Of a stretch of DNA of 64,000 nucleotides, positions 25,906-37,800 are shown one piece after another (position 1 is the stretch's first letter; every line of letters starts with the position of its first letter). The position numbers and the translations under genes were made by a program. The notes beneath the pieces were generated by a model that was not told where the DNA came from, did no database searches, and saw nothing but the letters and a program-made list of their open reading frames with translations. The stretch is from Anadara kagoshimensis (Eukaryota; Mollusca; Bivalvia; Arcoida; Arcidae), in the NCBI GenBank assembly GCA_021292105.1, contig CM037867.1:42609843-42673842 (forward strand), in the 5' to 3' direction.

Positions 25906-26820
25906 AAGACTTGAAAATAGGTTATGATTGTGAATTGTTTGTAAAAATGGAATGTGGGACTCTAAAACCTGTGACAATTTCTGTGGTAAACTAAAGGATT
26001 GGTATAAAATTAACTATAGTGTATTCCTTTATATTTAAAACTTAGGAAGAGTAAGGAATTATCCAATCAAAACTTTTTTGTATAATGTAGAGTTATAAAT
26101 CATCGTATGTGTAAATTTATCATCTCTCAAATATATATAATATATGGTAATATAGTTTTTTTTACCATCTCATTCATAACAATATGTAAGATATGATTGT
26201 CTATACCTTCCATGCTTGGCTTCATTAGACTGTGTCACCACACTTTTTTAACAATATTAACTTCATAATTTAAACAAATATATTTTACACATATATAAAT
26301 CACCTGATGTTATCCACTACACCATAGTTATGGCTGTTTCAATCAGTTGGCCTCAATTTTATTTTGTGATGTAACAGTTTATCAAGTTAGGTTTGAGAAT
26401 AACCAATTTTTACCCAGTAATGTTTTAATTTTTGGAATGTGGGACAAATTCATTTTTTTTGGGTTTGGCAAATAATGTCCAAAATACTGTGGCCAGTTAT
26501 GGTTTAATTTTATAGAACCAAATTTAAAAGTGTTTAGTGCAAAAATGTCAATATATTAAAAGTTTAACCGAATTCAAAGATATCTTGCTTTAGTTTTTCC
26601 CCTTAGTATGTAATGTGAGAATGAATTGTTACTTTGAATTTATCACAATGACAAACAAGTTTAAAATAAGAACTTGTAGTCACAGCAGACAGATGATATG
26701 GAACAACAGAGATAGAACTTACTCAAGTCTGGTGTATATTAGGTCAATTATTATTTGGGTGAGGTTGAAGGAATGGTGTTGTATAAAGTTATTATACTTA
26801 CCAGTAACCAGCCTAACTTA

Positions 26821-27340
26821 TTACGGGTTGAGATCCACCTCTTTTTCAATGTAATTGACCTCTTGTTTGATGCACTTAGACCAACGGTGTCCAAGCATCA
26901 TCAACCCAGAACTTAAAAGATCAGGGTCCTTTCCATTGACCCACTCCTTAACTGTCTTCAAGACTTCTTTGTCAGACCAGAAATGATGTTCAAAATACTG
27001 TGGCCACCACCTTACCAGCAGATGGTTGCATCTTAAAAACTTTCTTTGACCTCATTGACCCAGGTCCTACCTACTTTTTATTTTCTGGCTCATAATAATG
27101 AACCCAAATCTCATCTACAGTTGCCAAACTCAAAAGAAATTCACCTTTTGGCCAAAACACTCCCAGGAGTCACTGCATACTGATATGCATACTGCCATTT
27201 GATCATCAGTAAGTGATTTGGGGACCAATAAGCTTTTAGCTTGTTAAAAGGCTACCACGTGAATGCCTAATGCCTGCACTATTTCTTCCTTCTTAATTAG
27301 CATATCAGAGTAAACCAGATCCCCAACTTCAAAATTTCTT
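26821..27340 (-). pseudogene. mariner/Tc1-type transposase remnant, internally deleted
   Basis: The minus-strand translation in shifting frames gives transposase fragments in the right order. Near 27220 is VPKSLTDDQ, matching the linker before the catalytic domain. Near 27110-27140 is VDEIWVHYYEPENK, matching the first catalytic Asp region. Near 27020 is PSAGKVVATVF. Then, in a final clean frame ending in TAA at 26821-26823, come EVLKTVKEWVNGKDPDL and HRWSKCIKQEVNYIEKE, the classic C-terminal pattern. The stretch between ATVF and the C-terminus, where the second and third catalytic acids lie, is missing, and in-frame stops interrupt the rest. It is therefore dead. Terminal inverted repeats were not found; the 5' end runs towards the 29-bp array at 27394. 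Confidence 0.8.
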
Positions 27341-27393
27341 CATCTATGGCATCCAGTGGGCATTCATACCTGGCTTCATCTTCTGCCTAGAGT

Positions 27394-30300
27394 GGATCCA
27401 GCCCTGGTAGTGAGAGGCATTGTGATCCAGCCCTGGCAGTGAGAGGCATTGTGATCCAGCCTTGGTAGTGAGAGGCATTGTGATCCAGCCTTGGCAGTGA
27501 GAGGCATTGTGATCCAGCCCTGGCAGTGAGAAGCATTGTGTTCTGGCCTTTGCAGTGAGAGGCATTGTGATCCAGCCCTGGTAGTGAGAGGCATCGTGAT
27601 CCAGCCTTGGTAGTAAGAGGCATTGTGTTCCAGCCTTGGCAGTGAGAGGCATTGTGTTCTGGCCTTTGCAGTGAGAGGCATTGTGATCCAGCCCTGGTAG
27701 TGAGAGGTATTGTGATCCAGCCTTGGTAATACAAGGCATTGTGATCCAGCCCTGGTAGTGAGAGGCATTGTGTTCTAGCCTTTGCAGTGAGAGGCATTGT
27801 GATCCAGCCCTGGTAGTGAGAGGCATTGTGTTCTGGCCTTTGCAGTGAGAGGCATTGTGATCCAGCCCTGGTAGTGAGAGGCATTGTGTTCTGGCCTTTG
27901 CAGTGAGAGGCATTGTGATCCAGCTCTGGTAGTGAGAGGCATTGTGATCCAGCCCTGGCAGTGAGAGGCATTGTGTTCTGGCCTTTGCAGTGAGAGGCAT
28001 TGTGATCCAGCCTTGGTAGTGAGAGGCATTGTGTTCTGGCCGTTGCAGTGAGAGGCATTGTGATCCGGCCTTGGTAGTGAGAGGCATTGTGTTCCAGCCT
28101 TGGTAGTGAGAGGCATTGTGATCCAGCCTTGGCAGTGAGAGGCATTGTGATCCAGTCTTGGTAGTGAGAGGCATTGTGATCCAGCCTTGGTAGTGAGAGG
28201 CATTGTGATCCAGCCTTTGCAGTGAGAGCCATTGTGATCCAGCCTTGGCAGTGAAAGGCATTGTGATCCAGCCTTTGAAGTGAGAGGCATTGTGATCCAG
28301 CCTTGGCAGTGAGAGGCATTGTGATCCAACCTTTGCAATGGGAGGCATTTTGATCCAACCTTTGCAGTGAGAGGCATTGTGATCTAGCCTTTGCAGTGAG
28401 AGGCATTGTGATCCAGCCTTTGCAGTGAGAGGTATTGTGATCCGGCCTTTGCAGTGAGAGGCATTGTGATCCAGTCTTTGCAGTGAGAGGCACTGTGATC
28501 CAGCCTTGGCAGTGAGAGGCATTGTGATCTGGCCTTTGCAGTGAGAGGCATTGTAATTCAGCATTGGCAGTGAGAGGCATTGTGATCCAGCCTGGCAGTG
28601 AGAGGCATTGTGATCCAGCCTTGGTAGTGAGAGGCATTGTGATCCAGCCTTGGTAGTGAGAGGCATTGTGATCAAGCCTTGGTAGTGAGAGGCATTGTGA
28701 TCCAGCCTTGGCAGTAAGAGGCATTGTGATCCAGCCTTGGCAGTAAGAGGCATTGTGATCCAGCCTTGGTAGTGAGAGGCATTGTGATTCAGCCTTGGCA
28801 GTGAGAGGCATTGTGATTCAGCCTCGCAGTGAGAGGCATTGTGATCTAGCCTTGGCAGTGAGAGGTATTGTGATCTGACCTTGGCAGTGAAAGGTATTGT
28901 GATCTGGCCTTGGTAATGAGAGGCATTGTGATCCAGCATGGCAGTGAGAGGCATTGTGATCCAGCCTGGCAGTAAGAGGCATTGTGATCTAGCCTTTGCA
29001 GTGAGAGGTATTGTGATCTGGCCTTGGTAATGAGAGGCATTGTGATCCTGCCTGGCAGTGAGAGGCATTGTGATCCAGCCTGGCAGTAAGAGGCATTGTG
29101 ATCCAGCCTTTGCAGTGAGAGGTATTGTGATCTGGCTTTTGCAGTGAGAGGCATTGTGATCCAGCCTTGGTAGTGAGAGGCATTGTGATCCAGCCTTGGC
29201 AGTAAGAGGCATTGTGATCCAGCCTTGGTAGTGAGAGGCATTGTGATCCAGCCTTGGTAGTGAGAGGTATTGTGATCCAGCCTTGGTAATGAGAGGCATT
29301 GTGATGCAGCCTTGGTAGTGAGAGGCATTGTGATCCAGCCTTGGTAGTGAGAGGCATTGTGATCAAGCCTTGGTAGTGAGAGGCATTGTGATCCAGCCTT
29401 GGCAGTAAGAGGCATTGTGATCCAGCCTTGGCAGTAGAGGTATTGTGATCCAGCCTTGGTAGTAAGAGGCATTGTGATCCAGCCTTGGTAGTGAGAGGCA
29501 TTGTGAACCAGCCTTGGCAGTGAGAGGTCTTGTGATCTGGCCTTGGTAGTGAGAGGCATTGTGATCCAGCCTTGGCAGTAAGAGGTATTGTGATCAAGCC
29601 TTGGTAGTGAGAGGCATTGTGATCCAGCCTTGGTAGTGAGAGGCTTTGTGATCCAGCCTTGGCAGTGAGAGGCATTGTGATCTGGCCTTTGAAGTGAGAG
29701 GCATTGTGATCCAGCCTTGGCAGTAAGAGGCATTGTGATCCAGCCTTGGCATTGAGAGGCATTGTGATCCAGCCTTGGTAGTAAGGCATTGTGATCCAGC
29801 CTTGGTAGTGAGGCATTTTGATCCAGCCTTGGTAGTAAGAGGCATTGTGATCCAGCCTTGGTAGTAAGAGGCATTGTGATCCAGCCTTGGCAGTGAGAGG
29901 CATTGTGATCCAGCCTTGGCAGTAAGAGTTATTGTGATCCACCCTTGGTAGTGAGAGGCAGTGTGATCCAGCCTTGGTAGTGAGAGCCATTGTGTTCCAG
30001 CCTGGCAGTGAGAGACTTTGTGATCTGGCCTTGGTAGTAAGAGGCATTGTGATCCAGCCTTGGTAGTAGAGGCATTGTGATCCAGCCTTGGTAGTAAGAG
30101 GCATTGTGATCCAGCCTTGGTAGTGAGAGGCCTCTCACTGATCCAGCCTTGGTAGTGAGAAGCATTGTGATCCAGCCTTGGCAGTGAGAGGCATTGTGAT
30201 CCAGCCTTGGCAGTGAGAGGCATTGTGATCTAGCCTTGGTAGTAAGGGGCATTGTGATCCAGCCTTGGTATTAAGAGGCATTGTGATCCAGCCTTGGTAG

Positions 30301-31799
30301 TGAAAGGCATTGTGATCCAGCCTTGGTAGTGAGAGGCTTTGTGATCCAGCCTTGGTAGTAAGAGGCATTGTGATCCAGAATGGCAGTGAGAGGCATTGTG
30401 ATCCAGCCTTGGTAGTGAGAGGCATTGTGATCCAGCCTTGGTAGTGAGAGGCTTTGTGATCCAGCCTTGGTAGTAAGAGGCATTGTGATCCAGAATGGCA
30501 GTGAGAGGCATTGTGATCCAGCCTTGGCAGTGAGAGGCATTGTGATCCAGCTTTGGTAGTGAGAGGCATTGTGATCCAGCCTTGGTAGTAAGAGGCATTG
30601 TGATCCAGCCTTGGTAGTGAGAGGCATTGTGATCCAGCCTTGGCAATGAGAGGCATTGTGATCTGGCCTTGGTAGTGAGAGGCATTGTGATCCAGCCTTG
30701 GTAGTAAGAGGCATTGTGGTCCAACCTTGGAAGTGAAGGCATTGTGATCCAGCCTTGGCAGTAAGAGGCATTGTGATCCAGCCTTGGTAGTGAGAGGCAT
30801 TGTGATCCAGCCTTGGCAGTGAGAGGCATTGTGATCCAGCCTTGGTAGTGAGAGGCATTGTGATCCGGCCTTGGTAGTGAGAGGCATTGTGATCCAGCCT
30901 TGGTAATGAGAGGCATTGTGATCTGGCCCTGGTAGTGAGAGGCATTGTGATCCAGCCTTGGTAGTAAGAGGCATTGTGATCCAGCCTTGGCAGTGAGAGG
31001 CATTGTGATGCAGCCTTGGCAGTGAGAGGCATTGTGATCCTGCCTAGGTAGTAAGAGGCATTGTGATCCAGCCTTGGTAGTGAGAGGCCTCTCACTGATC
31101 CAGCCTTGGTAGTGAGAGGCATTGTTATCCAGCCTTGGTAATGAGAGGCATTCTGATCCAGCCTTGGCAGTGAGAGGCATTGTGATCCAGCCTTGGCATT
31201 GAGAGGCATTGTGATCCAGCCTTGGCAGTGAGAGGCATTGTGATCCAGCCTTGGTATTAAGAGGCATTGTGATCCAGCCTTGGTAGTAAGAGGCATTGTG
31301 AACTAGCCTTGGCAGTGAGAGGCATTGTGATCTAGCCTTGGCAGTGAGAGGCATTGTGATCAATCCTTGGCAGTGAAAGGCATTGTGATCCAGCCTTGGC
31401 AATGACAGGCATTGTGATCCAGCCTTGGCAGTGAGAGGCATTGTGATCCTGCCTTGGCAGTGAGAGGCATTGTGATCCGGCCTTGGCAGCAGTGAGAGGC
31501 ATTGTGATCCAGCCTTGGCAGTGAGAGGCATTGTGATCCAGCCTTGGCAGTGAGAGGCATTGTGATCCAGCCTTGGCAGTGAGAGGCATTGTGATCCAGC
31601 CTTGGCAGTGAGAGGCATTGTGATCAAGCCTTGGCAGTGAGAGGCATTGTGATCCAGCCTTGGCAGTGAGAGGCATTGTGATCCAGCCTTGGCAGTGAGA
31701 GGCATTGTGATCCAGCCTTGGCAGTGAGAGGCATTGTGATCTAGCCTTGACAATGACAGGCATTGTGATCCAGCCTTTGCAGTGAGAGGCATTGTGATC
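27394..31799. repeat. 29-bp minisatellite, about 150 copies
   Basis: The unit is GTGAGAGGCATTGTGATCCA then GCCTTGGTA, 29 bp, with GCCTTGGCA, GCCCTGGTA, GCCTTTGCA and TTCTGGCC variants. Left copies are richer in GCCTTTGCA and TTCTGGCC; right copies are mostly GCCTTGGCA and more uniform. All three minus-strand frames are open because 29 is not divisible by three, so three units make a 29-residue cycle. This explains the 200- to 650-codon overlapping minus-strand frames, which are not genes. Two copies of a palindromic junction (30122-30139 and 31079-31096) lie inside. Confidence 0.96.
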
Positions 31800-32597
31800 T
31801 GTAAATCACTCAGTTACCTAAGCCTTTATATTCCATTGCACAACCCAGACATATGTTATCTGTCCATATCGCAGAAAGGTTTAAACTTCATACAGGAAAT
31901 CTTTACTTTAATCTTATTTTTGTAAATATTTTTAAATATTTTAATAGTTTATTTGACAATCTATTTGTGTGTTTAACTTTAATCTATGGTGGTTATTGTG
32001 ATAAGGCTGTTATATTTGCTCTCACTGGGTACATTAGTTTACTGTTAAATATTTAATCAGATGTAAAGCAAACATTTATGTGTGTTCTATATATCTGGTC
32101 ACTGCTTCTGTTGGTAGGAAAAAAATGTAGTAAAAGAGCAGACCAAAGAGTTGTGTATTAGGAAGTGTTCACAAGTTTAGTAGACCCTGTGTGGTTTTGT
32201 AGTGTGCTTTGTGCTGTCAAATTTTTATATCTTGGCTGGTGTTGTGTTTTGACACATTTAGAATATTTTCAAAAATTTTATTGGAACTTAATATGAAACT
32301 GGCTGTAATGTATTCTGTTTTTCTAAATTCCAAAAGACAGAAAGAATGAAAACTTGAAAATGAAATTTGACCTTATTTGACATGAATGTCATGAGGTGTC
32401 AGTTTATGTTGATGTAGATATATAGAAATGGCTGTCAAGTGTCACAGGACACTTCATCTCAAATATTACCATAATATAATAATATGGTAATATCATTGTC
32501 AAGATCTGTGTATGATAGTTAAATATTGGTATTAAGTTCAAATTAACTATGATATAGATATTTTGACTTCAATATATTCTATACTGACTAACTAAGT
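31800..32597. other. Unique AT-rich spacer between two arrays
   Basis: No gene is recognised. A 67-codon plus-strand frame (31853-32056) is hydrophobic but has no family features, and its composition follows the local A+T content. Confidence 0.5.
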
Positions 32598-33322
32598 GAT
32601 ATGGTTGTGTTTCAGGCAGGGTTAGTTTAGTAGGCTGTCCTAACTAAATGATATGGTTGTGTTTCAGGCGGGGTTAGTTCAGTAGGCTGTCCTAACTAAA
32701 TGATATGGGTGTGTTTCAGGCAGGGTTAGTTTAGTAGCCTGTCCTAACTAAATGATATGGTTGTGTTTCAGGCAGGGTTAGTTTAGTATCCTGTCCTAAC
32801 CAAATGATATGGTTGTGTTTCAGGCAGGGTTAGTTCAGTAGGCTGTCCTAACTAAATGATATGGGTGTGTTTCAGGCAGGATTAGTTTAGTAGCCTGTCC
32901 TAACTAAGTGATATGGTTGTGTTTCAGGCAGGGTTAGTTTAGTAGCCTGTCCTAACTAAATGATATGGTTGTGTTTCAGGCAGGGTTAGTTCAGTAGGCT
33001 GTCCTAACTAAGTGATATGGTTGTGTTTCATGCAGGGTTAGTTTAGTAGCCTGTCCTAACTAAGTGATATGGTTGTGTTTCAGGCAGGGTTAGTTTAGTA
33101 GCCTGTCCTAACTAAATGATATGGGTGTGTTTCAGGCAGGGTTAGTTTAGTAGCCTGTCCTAAATAAGTGATATCATTGTGTTTCAGGCAGGGTTAGTTC
33201 AGTAGGCTGTCCTAACTAAGTGATATGGTTGTGTTTCAGGCAGGAATATTTCAGTAGGCTGTCCTAACCAAGTGATATGGTTGTGTTTCATGGAGGGTTA
33301 GTTTAGTAGTAGCCTGTCCTGT
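32598..33322. repeat. 52-bp minisatellite, about 14 copies
   Basis: The unit is GATATGGTTGTGTTTCAGGC then AGGGTTAGTTTAGTAGGCTG and TCCTAACTAAAT, with starts at 32598 and 32650. Alternating variants (GTAGGC/GTAGCC, TTCAGTAG/TTTAGTAG, AAATG/AAGTG) occur. Each unit carries a TGTTTCAG|G motif resembling a 3' splice site, presumably by chance. Both edges are diverged. Confidence 0.94.
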
Positions 33323-33639
33323 ATTGGTATAGTATTTGGAAGGTCCTCCAAGGTTCCAGTCCCGGTTTGCTGTATTTTCACCTTTTTGTTACGTTTTAGG
33401 GTTTGGCCAATCCACAGATTCTACTGGCTGATTCAGGAATCATTGCTTAGTAAGTTATATATACAAGTCCAACACATATTTTATAACACAATTCACCAAA
33501 GATCTGCAGAGCCTCATGAATAATTGTTTAAAACAGTTTTTGATGCAATAATATCAATAAAAGGTTTGGTTAAAATTTGTGATGGATAGATGATAATGTT
33601 TTTATTGGTTTCTTGATGGGACTAAATGCAGAGGTAATG

Positions 33640-33826
33640 TATACAGTTGAACCTGCCTTAAAGGCTGCCTCTATAAAAGGGCCACCTGCTTATAAAGACC
33701 AGTATAATTATATCCCAATTGTTCTTAATTCATATTATTTGAACCTGTATATAAAGGCCATCTGCCCATAAAGGCCACTCTTACTGGTTCCCTTGGGTGG
33801 TCTCTATAGACATGTTCGACTGTATA
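33640..33826. mobile_element. MITE-like dispersed element, 187 bp
   Basis: The left end TATACAGTTGAACCTG (33640-33655) pairs with the right end CATGTTCGACTGTATA (33811-33826) at 14 of 16 positions. The interior repeats phrases such as TATAAAGGCCA and AAAGGCCACTC. I recognise this general design as a dispersed repeat common in bivalve sequence, but give it no formal family name. A more degraded, inverted relative may lie near 49740-49826 (GCAGGTGGCCACTATAGCAG). Confidence 0.7.
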
Positions 33827-34199
33827 CTGTCCTGACATTTTGGCACATCTTATATAGAACATATATAACAGTGAATAAAAATAGAAATTAGATTAACATA
33901 AGTAAATTGACCGGTAAGGTCATGTAAGGTCATAGTCGTGTCTACTGATTAAGTTACATTAATCACTTCCTCTATAATTAAAAACGAAACAGTTTGAATA
34001 CATGATTGAAAACCTTTATTTTCAATTTGACACATATTTTATTTCAATTATTGACATTTATATATATTAACAAAATGCTCTTTCTTTGTATATTTTCAAA
34101 GTAATATTTTATTTCTTAAGGTCTAGAATTAAATGACATTATATATAGTTTGGTTTAAATCCTAGAGTATGCAAAATCAGTATGAACAGACAGTTTACT

Positions 34200-34287
34200 T
34201 TACCCCCACCCACCACATTCTTACCCCCACCTACCACATTCTTACCCCCCACCCACCACATTCTTACCCCCACCCACCACATTCTTA
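34200..34287. repeat. 21-22-bp C-rich tandem repeat, 4 copies
   Basis: The unit is TTACCCCCACCCACCACATTC, with one copy carrying an extra C. On the minus strand it reads as a glycine/valine-rich frame, which I do not regard as coding. Confidence 0.92.
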
Positions 34288-34879
34288 CCCTTATTGTGGT
34301 TAAGACTTTCATCCATACTAGAGACCATTTACTCATTTTTTTCAATGGTCAGCTGATCTGATGAACCCAGTCAGTAATGTCATTTTAGGCATATTTATCT
34401 TTTTTGCTTTGTAAAGTGAATGCTCTACCATTGTTCCTAAAAGCTAACCCTTATACAGTAGCATTGGGATTTTTGCTTGAAATTGAAAACCTGTGGATAG
34501 TGCAAAATGACATTTTTACAAAATTATGTATGTAAACAAGCCAAACCCTGGGCAAACCTATGTTGATCTATAAGGCAGTTGTTTTGTACTCCTGCCCACA
34601 ATTTCACAATAATTTCTTAGCAAGACTTAAATCTTGCATTTGAAAGTTGAATAAATTTGTTGGTTTTCTTGATATTCATGAATTCAGGTGTTCATGAATA
34701 TAGGATATCCAGGTGTCATTTTGAAGATCATTCTAAGCTTATCATATTTATGATTTAATTTTGTTGAAACATTTTATTTGTATGATTTATTTATTGTTAA
34801 AATTTACCAGATTTAAGTTAAGGAAAATCTTAGTTAAGAAATTATTGTATTGTTTCACAAGGAAAGATTAGATTATACA

Positions 34880-37800
34880 CTATCAGGATATCAATATAAT
34901 GGCTCAACACAGATACAACATTTATCTGGATATCAGTATAATGGCTCAACACAGATACAACATTTATCTGGATATCAGTATAATGGCTCAACACAGATAC
35001 AACATTTATCTGGATATCAGTATAATGGCTCAACACAGATACAACATTTATCAGGATATCAGTATAATGGCTCAACACAGATACAACATTTATCTGGATA
35101 TCAGTATAATGGATCAACACAGATACAACATTTATATGGATATCAGTATAATGGATCAACACAGATACAACATTTATATGGATATCAGTATAATGGCTCA
35201 ACACAGATACAACATTTATCTGGTTATCAGTATAATGGCTCAACACAGATACAACATTTATCTGGGTATCAGTATAATGGCTCAACACAGATACAACATT
35301 TATCTGGATATCAGTATAATGGCTCAACACAGATACAACATTTATCAGGATATCAGTATAATGGCTCAACACAGATACAACATTTATCTGGATATCAGTA
35401 TAATGGCTCAACACAGATACAACATTTATCTGGGTATCAGTATAATGGCTCAACACAGATACAACATTTATCAGGATATCAGTATAATGGATCAACACAG
35501 ATACAACATTTATCAGGATATCAGTATAATGGCTCAACACAGATACAACATTTATCTGGGTATCAGTATAATGGCTCAACACAGATACAACATTTATCTG
35601 GTTATCAGTATAATGGCTCAACACAGATACAACATTTATCAGGATATCAGTATAATGGCTCAACACAGATACAACATTTATCAGGATATCAGTATAATGG
35701 CTCAACACAGATACAACATTTATCTGGTTATCAGTATAATGGCTCAACACAGATACAACATTTATCAGGATATCAGTATAATGGATCAACACAGATACAA
35801 CATTTATATGGATATCAGTATAATGGATCAACACAGATACAACATTTATATGGATATCAGTATAATGGCTCAACACAGATACAACATTTATCTGGTTATC
35901 AGTATAATGGCTCAACACAGATACAACATTTATCAGGATATCAGTATAATGGCTCAACACAGATACAACATTTATCAGGATATCAGTATAATGGCTCAAC
36001 ACAGATACAACATTTATCAGGATATCAGTATAATGGCTCAACACAGATACAACATTTATATGGATATCAGTATAATGGCTCAACACAGATACAACATTTA
36101 TCAGGATATCAGTATAATGGCTCAACACAGATACAACATTTATCTGGATATCAGTATAATGGCTCAACACAGATACAACATTTATCAGGATATCAGTATA
36201 ATGGCTCAACACAGATACAACATTTATCAGGATATCAGTATAATGGCTCAACACAGATACAACATTTATCTGGGTATCAGTATAATGGCTCAACACAGAT
36301 ACAACATTTATCAGGGTATCAGTATAATGGCTCAACACAGATACAACATTTATCAGGATATCAGTATAATGGCTCAACACAGATACAACATTTATCAGGA
36401 TATCAGTATAATGGCTCAACACAGATACAACATTTATCTGGATATCAGTATAATGGCTCAACACAGATACAACATTTATCAGGATATCAGTATAATGGCT
36501 CAACACAGATACAACAATTATCAGGATATCAGTATAATGGCTCAACACAGATACAACATTTATCTGGGTATCAGTATAATGGCTCAACACAGATACAACA
36601 TTTATCAGGATATCAGTATAATGGCTCAACACAGATACAACATTTATCAGGATATCAGTATAATGGCTCAACACAGATACAACATTTATCTGGATATCAG
36701 TATAATGGCTCAACACAGATACAACATTTATCAGGATATCAGTATAATGGCTCAACACAGATACAACATTTATCTGATACCCGGCTCAACACAGATACAA
36801 CATTTATCTGGATATCAGTATAATGGCTCAACACAGATACAACATTTATCAGGATATCAGTATAATGGCTCAACACAGATACAACATTTATCAGGATATC
36901 AGTATAATGGCTCAACACAGATACAACATTTATCTGGGTATCAGTATTATGGCTCAACACAGATACAACATTTATCTGGTTATCAGTATAATGGCTCAAC
37001 ACAGATACAACATTTATCAGGATATCAGTATACAACATTTATCTGGATATCAGTATAATGGCTCAACACAGATACAACATTTATCAGGATATCAGTATAA
37101 TGGCTCAACACAGATACAACATTTATCAGGATATCAGTATAATGGCTCAACACAGATACAACATTTATCTGGGTATCAGTATAATGGCTCAACACAGATA
37201 CAACATTTATCAGGGTATCAGTATAATGGCTCAACACAGATACAACATTTATCAGGATATCAGTATAATGGCTCAACACAGATACAACATTTATCAGGAT
37301 ATCAGTATAATGGCTCAACACAGATACAACATTTATCTGGATATCAGTATAATGGCTCAACACAGATACAACATTTATCAGGATATCAGTATAATGGCTC
37401 AACACAGATACAACAATTATCAGGATATCAGTATAATGGCTCAACACAGATACAACATTTATCTGGGTATCAGTATAATGGCTCAACACAGATACAACAT
37501 TTATCAGGATATCAGTATAATGGCTCAACACAGATACAACATTTATCAGGATATCAGTATAATGGCTCAACACAGATACAACATTTATCTGGATATCAGT
37601 ATAATGGCTCAACACAGATACAACATTTATCAGGATATCAGTATAATGGCTCAACACAGATACAACATTTATCTGGGTATCAGTATAATGGCTCAACACA
37701 TACAACATTTATCTGGATATCAGTATAATGGCTCAACACAGATACAACATTTATCTGGATATCAGTATAATGGCTCAACACAGATACAACATTTATCAGG

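Larger units (their letters stand above)
23050..26820. other. Long AT-rich stretch without a recognised gene
   Basis: No exon or RNA gene is recognised. The stretch holds a 61-bp triplication at 23750-23933, GGTCAAGGTCA-type dispersed-repeat remnants near 24170-24320 and a tRNA-like fragment at 25837-25905. Small open frames (24453-24650, 24874-25095 minus; 26615-26854 plus) show no family features. Confidence 0.5.
33323..34879. other. Non-coding spacer containing a MITE-like element and a 21-bp repeat
   Basis: No gene is recognised. It contains the inverted-repeat element at 33640-33826 and the C-rich array at 34200-34287. Confidence 0.5.

Noticed and set aside
27344-31792. Overlapping minus-strand frames of 130-651 codons (MPLTTKAGSQCLSLPRLDHN cycles)
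   Set aside because: A 29-bp unit without minus-strand stops keeps all three frames open, so one sequence would have to encode three proteins; array artefact.
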